Shown here: positions 41,332 through 49,800 of the stretch, one piece after another
Layout: the number at the start of each line of letters is the position of its first letter
Numbering within the stretch: the stretch's first letter is position 1
Assembly (NCBI RefSeq): GCF_029051725.1
Contig: NZ_JAACFU010000009.1
Span: 248,001 to 312,000 of the forward strand
Length of the DNA stretch: 64,000 bases
Direction: 5' to 3'
DNA from: Bradyrhizobium sp. CSS354
GTDB lineage: Bacteria > Pseudomonadota > Alphaproteobacteria > Rhizobiales > Xanthobacteraceae
Translations under genes and position numbers: made by a program
Notes under the pieces: model-generated
Seen by the model: the letters and a program-made list of their open reading frames with translations, nothing else
The model's database searches: none
What the model was told of the DNA's origin: nothing

Positions 41332-42947
41332 CCGACACGGCGCAAGGCGGCGCGTCCGCGGGCGGCTGGTCGCCGGAGCGCTCGGCGGCGGGCGGTCATA
41401 ATCCCTATCTCATCGCGTTCGTCGTCTCGATCGCGACCTTCATGGAGGTCCTCGACACCACCATTGCCAATGTCGCCTTGCGCCACATCGCTGGTGGGCT
41501 TGCCGTCGGCATCGACGAGAGCACCTACGTCATCACCAGCTATCTCGTGGCCAACGCCATCGTGCTGTCGATCTCGGGATGGCTGTCGACCGTGATCGGC
41601 CGCAAGCGCTTCTACATGATCTGTGTTGCGATCTTCACGGCCTCCTCGCTTTTGTGTGGCTTCGCCTGGAATTTGCAGTCGCTGGTGCTGTTCCGCATCC
41701 TTCAGGGCCTTGGTGGCGGCGGCATGGCGACCAGCGAGCAGGCGATCCTCGCCGACTCCTTTCCGCCGCACAAGCGCGGCCAGGCCTTCGCAATCTATGG
41801 CGTCGCCGTCGTGGTCGCGCCCGTGGTCGGTCCGACGCTCGGTGGCTGGATCACCGACACCTATACCTGGCACTGGGTGTTCCTGATCAATGTCCCCATG
41901 GGATTGCTGTCGCTGTTCCTGGTCGGCACGCTGGTCAAGGAGCCGTCGGGTGCGGAGGAGGAGAGGGAGAAGCTGCTGAGCAAGGGCCTGCGCGTCGACT
42001 ATGTCGGCTTCCTGCTGGTCGCGATCGGGCTTGGCTCGCTCGAATACGTGCTCGACGAGGGCCAGCGCAACGACTGGTTCGGCTCGAACATGATCGTGTT
42101 CTTCGCGGTGCTTGCGGCCGTCTCGCTGCTTGCGCTGATCCCGTGGGAGCTGACGCGCGAGGATCCCATCGTCGATCTCCGCCTGCTCGGCCGTCGCCAG
42201 TTCGCCGCCTGCTTCCTGGTCATGCTTGCGACCGGCGCGGTGCTGATCTCGACGACGCAGCTCTTGCCGCAACTCCTCCAGAGCGATTTGAACTACACCG
42301 CCATGCTGGCGGGGCTCGCATTGTCACCGGGCGGAATCGCGACCCTGGTGCTGATGCCGGTGGTGGGCCGTCTCGTCAGCAGCGTTCAGCCGAAATACCT
42401 CATCATGCTTGGCGCTACCATCGTCGCGTTCTCGATGTGGCATCTCACAGGCCTCACCGGCGACATCACCTACGGCTATGCAGCGATGTCGCGCATCTTC
42501 CTCGCGCTCGGTCTGCCTTTCCTGTTCCTGCCTGTCACGACCGCGTCCTATGATGGCGTGCCGCCCGACAAGACCAACCAGGCCTCGGCGCTGATCAACG
42601 TCGCCCGCAATATCGGCGGCTCCATGGGCGTCGCGCTGGCGCAGACAATTCTGGCGCAGCGCCAGCAATTCCACCAGAGCCGCCTGATCGAGCACGCCGC
42701 GCCGTCGGACCTCGGCTACCAGCAGACTATCGAGACGATGACCCGCTTCTTCCAGGCTCAGGGCTCGAATGCGAGCGATGCGGCCGCGCAGGCGGTCGCC
42801 TGGGTCGGCCGCACCTTGCAGCATCAGGTCGATTTGCTCGCCTATATCGACGTGTTCTGGACGCTCGCGATCATCGCGGTGCTGATGATCCCGACCGCCG
42901 CGGTGCTGCGCCCGATCAAGCTGGGCGCCCCCGCGCGGGGGCATTGA
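41328..42947 (+). CDS. DHA2-family MFS multidrug efflux pump (EmrB-like)
   Basis: A 539-residue transporter of 14-span DHA2 length. Motifs include FMEVLDTTIANVALRHIAGG (motif D1-like), SGWLSTVIGRKRFY (motif A) and IYGVAVVVAPVVGPTLGGWI (motif C of exporters). It starts in the ATGA overlap with the membrane fusion gene, so the two form a tripartite EmrAB-TolC-like system exporting toxic hydrophobic compounds. The upstream EcfG-type promoter would place it in the general stress response. Confidence 0.92.
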   Translation: MTDTAQGGASAGGWSPERSAAGGHNPYLIAFVVSIATFMEVLDTTIANVALRHIAGGLAVGIDESTYVITSYLVANAIVLSISGWLSTVIGRKRFYMICVAIFTASSLLCGFAWNLQSLVLFRILQGLGGGGMATSEQAILADSFPPHKRGQAFAIYGVAVVVAPVVGPTLGGWITDTYTWHWVFLINVPMGLLSLFLVGTLVKEPSGAEEEREKLLSKGLRVDYVGFLLVAIGLGSLEYVLDEGQRNDWFGSNMIVFFAVLAAVSLLALIPWELTREDPIVDLRLLGRRQFAACFLVMLATGAVLISTTQLLPQLLQSDLNYTAMLAGLALSPGGIATLVLMPVVGRLVSSVQPKYLIMLGATIVAFSMWHLTGLTGDITYGYAAMSRIFLALGLPFLFLPVTTASYDGVPPDKTNQASALINVARNIGGSMGVALAQTILAQRQQFHQSRLIEHAAPSDLGYQQTIETMTRFFQAQGSNASDAAAQAVAWVGRTLQHQVDLLAYIDVFWTLAIIAVLMIPTAAVLRPIKLGAPARGH

Positions 42948-43040
42948 GCCAACGGCCGTTCGGAGAGAAATGGTGACCGCGGCGCAAAAGTCCGGCTAGA
43001 CTGGTCCGAACGTCAAGCAAAAGCCCGGGAGGTAATTTAA

Positions 43041-44042
43041 GTGAAGACCGCGATCACCGAACTGTTCGGCATCGAGCACCCCATCATCCAGGGCGGCATG
43101 CATTTCGTCGGCTTTGCCGAGCTGGCGGCTGCCGTCTCCAATGCCGGCGGGCTCGGCATCATCACCGGTCTCACGCAGAAGACGCCGGAGCTGTTGGCCA
43201 AAGAGATCGCGCGCTGCCGTGACATGACCGACAAGCCGTTCGGCGTGAACCTCACCTTTCTGCCGACCTTCGCCGCGCCGCCTTATCCGGAATACATCGC
43301 CGCCATCGTCGAAGGCGGCATCAAGTCCGTGGAGACCGCGGGCCGCAGCCCGGAAGCCTACATGCCAGCGCTGAAGGCCGCCGGGATCAAGGTCATTCAC
43401 AAATGCACCTCGGTGCGCCACTCCCTCAAGGCCGAGCGCATCGGATGCGACGCCGTCAGCGTCGATGGTTTTGAGTGCGGCGGCCATCCCGGCGAGGACG
43501 ACATTCCCAACATGATTCTGCTGCCGCGCGCGGCAGAGGAATTGAAGATTCCGTTCGTTGCCTCCGGCGGCATGGCCGACGGCCGCAGCCTCGTCGCGGC
43601 ACTGTCGCTGGGGGCGGCCGGCATGAACATGGGCACGCGCTTCATCGCCACCAAGGAAGCCCCAGTGCATCAGAACGTCAAGAACGCGCTGGTCGCCGCG
43701 ACCGAGCTCGACACCCGCCTGATCATGCGGAGCCTGCGCAACACCGAGCGCGTGCTGAAGAACGCCAATGTCGACCGTCTGCTCGAGATCGAACGCGAGA
43801 AGGGCGACAAGCTGAAGATCGACGACATCCACGACCAGGTCGCGGGCGTCTATCCCAGGATCATGCTGGATGGTCAAATGGACGCGGGCGCGTGGAGCTG
43901 CGGCATGGTCGCAGGCCTCATCCACGACATCCCCACCTGCAAGGAACTCGTCGACAGGATCATGGCTGAGGCGGAAACCATCATCCGTACCCGCCTGATG
44001 GGGTTTCTTGAAGGGGCGGGTGCACCGCGAAAGGTCGCCTGA
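43041..44042 (+). CDS. nitronate monooxygenase (2-nitropropane dioxygenase family)
   Basis: A 333-residue FMN-dependent TIM-barrel protein. Family segments are IIQGGMHFVGFAELAAAVSNAGGLGIITG, the catalytic-His region VDGFECGGHPGEDD, and the FMN-phosphate loop VASGGMADGRSLVAALSLGAAGMNMGTRF. It oxidises alkyl nitronates such as propionate-3-nitronate, a plant and fungal toxin. It is a single-gene unit between the efflux pair and a small secreted protein, preceded by GGGAGG. Confidence 0.87.
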   Translation: MKTAITELFGIEHPIIQGGMHFVGFAELAAAVSNAGGLGIITGLTQKTPELLAKEIARCRDMTDKPFGVNLTFLPTFAAPPYPEYIAAIVEGGIKSVETAGRSPEAYMPALKAAGIKVIHKCTSVRHSLKAERIGCDAVSVDGFECGGHPGEDDIPNMILLPRAAEELKIPFVASGGMADGRSLVAALSLGAAGMNMGTRFIATKEAPVHQNVKNALVAATELDTRLIMRSLRNTERVLKNANVDRLLEIEREKGDKLKIDDIHDQVAGVYPRIMLDGQMDAGAWSCGMVAGLIHDIPTCKELVDRIMAEAETIIRTRLMGFLEGAGAPRKVA

Positions 44043-44107
44043 CACCGCCAAACTTCTTAACCACGGCGGCAGTTGACCGCTGGAATTGCGCGCGACGCCT
44101 CCTAAAT

Positions 44108-44124
44108 AGAGGTAAATTACCTCT
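44108..44124. promoter_or_regulatory. operator-like perfect palindrome
   Basis: AGAGGTAA-A-TTACCTCT: 8-bp perfect arms around one base, 25 bp before the start of the gene at 44150. AT-rich flanks suggest a promoter region. The regulator is unknown. Confidence 0.5.
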
Positions 44125-44149
44125 TAACAATCAATTTCAGGAGGCGTCC

Positions 44150-44569
44150 GTGATTCCAAAGAGCGCTCCTTTTGCAATTGCCGTTGCCCTCGTGCTCGCA
44201 TGGGCCGGCGTCGCGCGCGCTGACGACTACAAGCCCGACGAATATCTCGGCCTCGATCTTTCCAAGGCGGTGCTGTCGCCGAAGCGGCTCGGGCCCGAAA
44301 CCCAATTCGCGCCGGTCGCGCTGGAGGCGCGCGGCAGCAACGAGGCGCAGGCGCGCGCCGAGCCGGTCGACGTGCCGAAGAAGGTCGCCGCCGAACGCGT
44401 GCGCGTGCCGGTGCCGAAGGTCGCGCACGCCAAGCCCGCGCAGCCACGCGGTGCGGCACGCACCAAGCTCGCGCATCGCCACGGCAATCCGCTCGACGCG
44501 CAGGCGATGGACACCCGCATCCAGACCTGGCCCTGTCGCACCGGCGGCATCTGCAACTGGAAGCATTAG
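44150..44569 (+). CDS. hypothetical exported protein
   Basis: A 139-residue protein starting at GTG 44150 with a strong CAGGAGG ribosome-binding site. Signal peptide FAIAVALVLAWAGVARAD. The mature region is basic and Ala-rich, with YKPDEYLGLDLSKAVLSPKR near its start and the Cys pair WPCRTGGICNWKH at the very C-terminus, which could form a disulfide. The function is unknown. Confidence 0.7.
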   Translation: MIPKSAPFAIAVALVLAWAGVARADDYKPDEYLGLDLSKAVLSPKRLGPETQFAPVALEARGSNEAQARAEPVDVPKKVAAERVRVPVPKVAHAKPAQPRGAARTKLAHRHGNPLDAQAMDTRIQTWPCRTGGICNWKH

Positions 44570-44687
44570 CTCAGTTCCGAGCCGTCATCCGTACGTCGCA
44601 AAACCGTAGGCCCGCGGTCAAGAAACCGTAAGCCGGGGGTCAAACGACGCAGGCACCTTCCGTCGCGATTCGACGAAGGTTTCCTGA

Positions 44688-46253
44688 ATGGTAGCGCTCC
44701 GCGCCTCGCGCGCCTGGACCCGGCGGCAATTCCTGGTCCGTTCCACCTCGAGCCTCGCCGTCGCCGCGCTCGCAACGCCACATCTCAGCCGTGCCGCGGA
44801 TCGTCCGCAGATCGCAGGCGGCATCCAGTCCGGCGACGTCTCGGATGGCTCCGCCGTGATCTGGGCGCGCGCCGACCGGCCCGCGCGGATGCAGGTGGAT
44901 TATTCGACCGTGGAAAGCTTCAAGACCGTCATTGCGTCGGCTTCGCGCGATGCGTCGCCCGATGCCGACTTCACCTCAAAACTGCTGCTGGAAGATCTGC
45001 CGCCCGGGCAGGACATCTTCTATCGTGTGCGCTTCGACGACATCGCGACCGGCATCGCCGGCGAAAGCCGCATCGGCCATTTCCGCACTGCGCCGGCTGC
45101 CGGCCGGTCGATCTCGTTCCTGTGGTCCGGCGATACCGCGGGGCAGGGCTGGGGCATTGACACATGCCGCGGCGGCTACCGCAGCTATCGCACCATGCTC
45201 GAAAATAGCCCGGACTTCTTCATCCACTCCGGCGACCACATCTATGCCGACTGCACGATTCCCTCCGAGCAGACGCTGCCGAACGGCGAGATCTGGCGCA
45301 ATGTCGTGACCGAGGAGAAATCCGAGGTCGCGCACACGCTGGCGCAGTTCCGCGGCAATTACAAATACAACCATCTGGACGAGCACTTCCGCGCCTTCCA
45401 TGCCGAAGTGCCGATGTTTGCCCAATGGGACGACCACGAGGTCACCAACGATTGGTCGCCGTCCGGCAGCTATGACGGGGCCGGCCATGAGGATGACGGC
45501 ACCCCGCGCCTGGTCTCGCGCGCCCGCCGCGCCTTCTTCGACTCCATGCCCATCCGCGACATCGGCGCGCGAAAGGGGCGGGTCTATCGCAAGATCGCTT
45601 ATGGTCCGCTGCTCGACGTGTTCATGATCGACATGCGCAGCTATCGCGACGATAGCTGGAACAAGGGCGACGATGACCGCGGCTGGATCCTCGGTGCCGA
45701 ACAGCTCGCCTGGCTGAAGCGTGAGCTCGCGGCCTCGCGCGCGACCTGGAAGGTGATCGCGGCCGACTTGCCGATCGGCCTGGTCAGCCTCGATGCGGTT
45801 GCGCTGGGTGATGGGCCGCCCAACCGGCGTGAGCACGAGTTCGCCGATCTTCTCGCCTCCATCAAGCGCGCCGGACTCCGCAACATCGTCTGGCTCACCG
45901 CCGACATGCACTACACCGCCGCGCACTATTACGATCCGAACAGGGCGCAATTCCAAGACTTCGAACCGTTCTGGGAGTTCGTCTCGGGGCCCTTGCATGC
46001 CGGCACCTGGGGGCCGGGCGAGCTCGACAACACCTTTGGTCCGGTCGCGATATACCAGAACGGATGCAGTGAAGCGCAGGGCGAGAATTTGGCCCCCTGT
46101 TTCGGACTCCAGTTCTTCGGCAAGGTCGACATTGAAGGCCGAACCGGCGTGATGACAGTGACGCTGAAGGACGTCGACAACCGGGACCTCTGGTCGGTCG
46201 ATATCGTGCCGCAACCGCAGGTGCGTCCAGCCGTGGTGGCGCAGCATTCGTAG
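44688..46253 (+). CDS. phoD: PhoD-type alkaline phosphatase
   Basis: A 521-residue protein with a twin-arginine signal (TRRQFLVRSTSSLAVAALA), as in PhoD. The N-terminal PhoD-like domain (GIQSGDVSDGSAVIWARAD) precedes the metallophosphatase core, with metal ligands in IHSGDHIYADC, AQWDDHEVTNDW and WLTADMHYTAAHYY. It is a Ca/Fe phosphodiesterase or monoesterase exported folded through Tat, releasing phosphate from organic sources. No pho box was identified upstream. Confidence 0.9.
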   Translation: MVALRASRAWTRRQFLVRSTSSLAVAALATPHLSRAADRPQIAGGIQSGDVSDGSAVIWARADRPARMQVDYSTVESFKTVIASASRDASPDADFTSKLLLEDLPPGQDIFYRVRFDDIATGIAGESRIGHFRTAPAAGRSISFLWSGDTAGQGWGIDTCRGGYRSYRTMLENSPDFFIHSGDHIYADCTIPSEQTLPNGEIWRNVVTEEKSEVAHTLAQFRGNYKYNHLDEHFRAFHAEVPMFAQWDDHEVTNDWSPSGSYDGAGHEDDGTPRLVSRARRAFFDSMPIRDIGARKGRVYRKIAYGPLLDVFMIDMRSYRDDSWNKGDDDRGWILGAEQLAWLKRELAASRATWKVIAADLPIGLVSLDAVALGDGPPNRREHEFADLLASIKRAGLRNIVWLTADMHYTAAHYYDPNRAQFQDFEPFWEFVSGPLHAGTWGPGELDNTFGPVAIYQNGCSEAQGENLAPCFGLQFFGKVDIEGRTGVMTVTLKDVDNRDLWSVDIVPQPQVRPAVVAQHS

Positions 46254-46398
46254 GTCGCTAACCCGATCTTGATTGGCCGCCGTGCACCTGCCGCGCTATG
46301 CTGTCCATTCCCGCCACCTCTTTTCCATCCCCGAAGAGTCTGCTCACGCAGCATCGCTGCTGGCCTCCGGCGGGCTGAACGACGTCAGGAGCCTTTTC

Positions 46399-47217
46399 AT
46401 GGATACTCTCAAGACACAGGGCATCAGCATGCCCAAGCTCGGCCTCGGGACCTTCCGCATGCAGGGCGATGCCTGCCGCGCGGCGGTCGAGAGCGCGCTC
46501 TCGATCGGCTATCGCCATATCGACACCGCCGAGATGTACGGCAACGAAGAATCGATCGGCGCGGCGCTCGCCGCGGCCCGGCTGCCGCGCGGCGAGCTGC
46601 ACGTCACGACAAAAGTCTGGCACGAGAACCTCAGCCCCGACGCCATCCGCCGCGCCTTCGACACCAGCCTGAACAAGCTGCGGCTCGACCATGTTGACCT
46701 CTATCTCGTGCACTGGCCGTCCAGGGCCGCGAACTGGGGTGCGGTGTTCGAGACCTTGATGACGCTGAAGGAGGAGGGGCGCACGCGGGCGATCGGCGTT
46801 GCCAACTTCACCACGGCGCTGCTCAAGATCGCGGTCGAGGACATCAAGGCGCCGATCGCCTGCAATCAGATCGAATATCACGCCATGCTCGATCAATCGA
46901 AGGTGCTGGCCTATCTCAACGCCAAGTCGATCCCGCTGGTCGCCTATTGCCCGCTGGCACAGGGGCGCGTCGCCTCCGATCCGGTGCTGGCCGAGATCGG
47001 CGCCAAACACAATGCAAGCGCCGCGCAGGTCGCGCTGAAATGGCTGCTCGACCAAGACGGTGTCGCCGCGATCCCGAAAGCCTCACGCCGCGAGAGCCAG
47101 CAGGCCAATCTCGACGCGCTGAAGATCACGCTCGACGATGCCGACCGCAACAAGATCGCCGCGCTGCCGAAGGACAGGCGCTGCGTCAATCCCGGCTTTG
47201 CGCCGGCATGGGACTGA
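46399..47217 (+). CDS. aldo/keto reductase
   Basis: A 272-residue (beta/alpha)8 reductase from ATG 46399. The catalytic tetrad is visible: Asp and Tyr in HIDTAEMYGNE, Lys in TTKVW, His in LYLVHWPSR. NADPH-binding segments near the C-terminus are AAIPKASRRESQQAN. It is similar to 2,5-diketo-D-gluconate reductase-type AKRs that reduce aldehydes such as methylglyoxal. It is terminated by the bidirectional hairpin at 47245. The real substrate is unknown. Confidence 0.9.
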   Translation: MDTLKTQGISMPKLGLGTFRMQGDACRAAVESALSIGYRHIDTAEMYGNEESIGAALAAARLPRGELHVTTKVWHENLSPDAIRRAFDTSLNKLRLDHVDLYLVHWPSRAANWGAVFETLMTLKEEGRTRAIGVANFTTALLKIAVEDIKAPIACNQIEYHAMLDQSKVLAYLNAKSIPLVAYCPLAQGRVASDPVLAEIGAKHNASAAQVALKWLLDQDGVAAIPKASRRESQQANLDALKITLDDADRNKIAALPKDRRCVNPGFAPAWD

Positions 47218-47244
47218 CCTCGCCGACCGTTTCGTACACGCAAA

Positions 47245-47270
47245 GAAATGGCCCCGTGAGGGGCCATTTC
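47245..47270. terminator. bidirectional hairpin terminator
   Basis: Perfect 11-bp stem GAAATGGCCCC/GGGGCCATTTC with loop GTGA between convergent genes. On the minus strand it is followed by TTTGCG. Confidence 0.75.
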
Positions 47271-47286
47271 CGTATTGCGTTGCGCA

Positions 47287-47514
47287 TTAGTCCCAATGAT
47301 GGCGGTGACCACGCTTGATCACGACGACTCGGTCGCGATGGCGCCAGCCGCGATGCCAGCCGTGATCGCGATGCATGCCGTATTCGGCGCGGGCGCCGTA
47401 CGCGCCGTGATGATGACCTCCGCGCTTGATCACCACCGTCTCCGCGCTGGCGAGCGTCGGCAATGCAACCGCGAGCGCGCCGACAGCGGCAAGCACATAA
47501 CCAAACTTCTTCAT
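47287..47514 (-). CDS. secreted His/Arg-rich small protein
   Basis: A 75-residue protein from ATG 47514, preceded by GGAGGAGG. Signal peptide KFGYVLAAVGALAVALPTLASAE. The mature part of about 50 residues holds many His, Arg and Gly residues (KRGGHHHGAYGARAEYGMHR; HGWHRGWRHRDR). The repeated VVIKRG motif opens and closes the mature chain. Metal or phosphate binding in the periplasm is plausible from composition. It has an exact EcfG-type promoter. Confidence 0.75.
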   Translation of the reverse strand: MKKFGYVLAAVGALAVALPTLASAETVVIKRGGHHHGAYGARAEYGMHRDHGWHRGWRHRDRVVVIKRGHRHHWD

Positions 47515-47544
47515 GATGTCCTCCTCCAATGGAATGCAAATCTA

Positions 47545-47569
47545 AACGGCGCATTCGCGTGAACGTTCC
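47545..47569 (-). promoter_or_regulatory. EcfG-type promoter for the His-rich protein
   Basis: On the minus strand GGAAC (47569-47565), 17-bp spacer, GTT (47547-47545), 31 bp before ATG 47514. Confidence 0.8.
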
Positions 47570-47609
47570 GGAGGAATCGCAGAGAATTCTGAACGCCTGT
47601 TCAGGTGGG

Positions 47610-48062
47610 TTAATCGCAGCGCTGTTGTGCGGGTGTTGGCGCGCCTGTCGCGACGTATTTGCCGTCCCTGATCGTGTACTCGCCGCGCTCACTGCGATTG
47701 TAGATTGCGCGCAAGCTGCCTTGCTTCGAGAGTAGCAGACCGAACTCGCGCGTCTGCTGCAGCAAGGGGAAGTACACCATCACATCGAGCAGGCCGTCGG
47801 CGTTAACCGTCGCGGATACGACTTCGTTCTCGTCCTTGGCCTCGCCGAAATTGCGCCGGTACATCACCCTTCCGTCCTTCCGGATCTCGTAAGTCAAGAG
47901 CGCGCCCTTGTCGCGGTCCGGCCGGACCGCGCAGTCGACCGCCCATGAGCCGAGCAGGCCCCATTGCTCGATGGTCGCCGCAAGCGACTCGGCACCGGCC
48001 GCGGGCGTGAAAGCAACCCACAGCACTGCTGCCGCGATCCAGCGGCTCAAACAACGCCTCAT
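47610..48062 (-). CDS. hypothetical exported protein
   Basis: A 150-residue protein with a signal peptide (RWIAAAVLWVAFTPAAGAES). The mature part is a predicted beta-rich domain (WGLLGSWAVDCAVRPDRDKG; LLTYEIRKDGRVMYRRNFGE; LRAIYNRSERGEYTIRDGKY) with Cys at both ends. It resembles small periplasmic proteins of unknown function common in Bradyrhizobiaceae. No enzyme signature. Confidence 0.7.
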   Translation of the reverse strand: MRRCLSRWIAAAVLWVAFTPAAGAESLAATIEQWGLLGSWAVDCAVRPDRDKGALLTYEIRKDGRVMYRRNFGEAKDENEVVSATVNADGLLDVMVYFPLLQQTREFGLLLSKQGSLRAIYNRSERGEYTIRDGKYVATGAPTPAQQRCD

Positions 48063-48187
48063 GTCCTGAAAAGCCCCACCTCCAAATAATTCCGAAGTGT
48101 AGCATCCTGCGCGCGATCGTCCACGCTGACCGCCATTCGCGCGCGAATTTGATCCGCGTCAATGAGGCCGGCCACTTCCGGGGTAGG

Positions 48188-48493
48188 ATGGCGCTCCCGA
48201 AGGCGAAATTGGATAGACCGATGCTGAATCAAGTCAGGGATTTCGCAGGCGAGGTGCTGCCGGGGAGCTGTGCCGTGCCGCCTTATTCCGAGACCGCGTT
48301 TCTGACCGAGCTGGGCGACCGCTTGAAGTCCTCGCGCATGCGCTGCGACCTGTCGCGGCGGGAGCTTGCCCGCCGCTCCGGCATATCCGAGCGCTACATC
48401 GCCCAGATCGAGGCCGGCAAGGGCAATGTCTCGATCGTGCTGCTGCTGCGGCTGGCCTCCGCGATTCACGGCAGCCAGCCCCAGATCGTCTGA
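48188..48493 (+). CDS. XRE-family regulator, apparently lacking its effector domain
   Basis: A 101-residue protein from ATG 48188; ATG 48221 is also possible. The HTH at about 40-95 reads FLTELGDRLKSSRMRCDLSR then SGISERYIAQIEAGKGNVSI. This is very like the N-terminus of BzdR/BoxR-type regulators, which continue with a shikimate-kinase-like acyl-CoA sensor. Here the protein stops right after the HTH, 4 bp before the end of the convergent aminotransferase gene. It could be a genuine HTH-only regulator or a truncated remnant. Confidence 0.65.
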   Translation: MALPKAKLDRPMLNQVRDFAGEVLPGSCAVPPYSETAFLTELGDRLKSSRMRCDLSRRELARRSGISERYIAQIEAGKGNVSIVLLLRLASAIHGSQPQIV

Positions 48494-48497
48494 AGGC

Positions 48498-49730
48498 TCA
48501 GGCTCGCTTCTCCACATTGGCACTGCGGGCCGGCACACCGAACTCCTTGCGGCAGATCTCGGCCAGCACGGCGATGCCCTCGCGGATCTGCTGATGTGAG
48601 GGGCTCGCAAAGCACAGCCGCAGGCGCGATCTGGAATGGTTTTTGTCAGTCGACCATTCCGGCCCCGGATTGATCGAGACGCCGGCGGCAAGCGCGGCCT
48701 GGTACAGCTTCAGCGTATCCACCTGATCGGGCAGTTTCACCCACAGGAAGATGCCGCCCTTGGGCTCCTCGAACTCGGCAGTCGTCCCGAACTGCTCGTT
48801 GAGAGCTTCCATCAGCGTGTCGAGCTTGGTGCGCAGTGCCTTCGTCAGCGCCGGCACGTGGGTGGAAAAATGCGGCTTGCAATAGGCGGCGAGCACCATC
48901 TGCTCCAGCGCGCCCGAGCCAGCGTCCGTCTTCAGCGCCAGCATCCGCGACATCACATCCCATGGCGCGACGATGAAGCCGACGCGCAGCGCGGGCGCGA
49001 TCGACTTCGAGAACGAGCCGATATGGATCACGCCGCCGTTCGGGCTCATCGCATGGATCGCCGGCGGCCGCTGTCCTGACCAGACCAGATCGGCATAGCA
49101 ATCGTCCTCGAATACAGGCACGCCGTAGTCTGCCGACAGCCGCAACAGCTCGGTGCGGCGACCCTCCGGCATGATGCTGCCGGTTGGGTTCTGCACTGTC
49201 GGAATGGTGTAGATGTATTTCGGCCGGATGCCGCGGCCCTTCAGGTCGGCCAGCGTGGTGGCCAGCACGTCCATGCGCATGCCGTCCTTGTCGAGCGGGA
49301 TGCCGACCACGTTGACGCCGAGCCGTGCCAGGCGGGTGAGCGAGCCCTGATAGCTATCCTGCTCGAAGATCACGGTATCGCCGCGCGTCAGCAGCGTGGC
49401 GTTGACGAGGTCGAGCGCCTGCAGCGAGCCGGAGACGATCAGGAGATCGTCGACCGTGCAGTTGATGCCGGCATCGCGCTTCAGTTTCGTCACCAGGAAT
49501 TCGCGCAGGGGCAGATAGCCCTGGGGACCATGTGCCAGCCCGTAGGTGGCGAGCGAGCGGCCTTCGCGTTGCAGAGCCAGGTTGGCCGCCTCGATCAGAT
49601 GATCGAGCGGCACCTGCTCGGAGTCGTTGTTGCCGCCGACAAAACTGTATTTGGCGAGGCCCGTCCAGCGCGCAGAAGGGGCCGGCAGCCCTGCGGGAAA
49701 CAGGGGCGCAAAATCGAAGCTGGACGTCAT
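48498..49730 (-). CDS. PLP-dependent aminotransferase (2-aminoadipate/MocR-like class I fold)
   Basis: A 410-residue fold-type I aminotransferase from ATG 49730. Substrate and cofactor regions are GPQGYLPLREFL, VSGSLQALDLVNATLL, YTIPTVQNPTGSIMPEGRR and the Schiff-base Lys in IGSFSKSIAPALRVGF. The sequence resembles LysN-type 2-aminoadipate aminotransferases and the enzymatic half of MocR regulators, but has no DNA-binding domain. The substrate specificity is not determined. The convergent HTH gene lies immediately downstream. Confidence 0.87.
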   Translation of the reverse strand: MTSSFDFAPLFPAGLPAPSARWTGLAKYSFVGGNNDSEQVPLDHLIEAANLALQREGRSLATYGLAHGPQGYLPLREFLVTKLKRDAGINCTVDDLLIVSGSLQALDLVNATLLTRGDTVIFEQDSYQGSLTRLARLGVNVVGIPLDKDGMRMDVLATTLADLKGRGIRPKYIYTIPTVQNPTGSIMPEGRRTELLRLSADYGVPVFEDDCYADLVWSGQRPPAIHAMSPNGGVIHIGSFSKSIAPALRVGFIVAPWDVMSRMLALKTDAGSGALEQMVLAAYCKPHFSTHVPALTKALRTKLDTLMEALNEQFGTTAEFEEPKGGIFLWVKLPDQVDTLKLYQAALAAGVSINPGPEWSTDKNHSRSRLRLCFASPSHQQIREGIAVLAEICRKEFGVPARSANVEKRA

Positions 49731-49800
49731 GGGAGTGTTCCTCGTTCTATTCTTTCTTGTCAGGGCTGCCGACTTTGCGCCGGTCAGTCGTATTTCTTGC

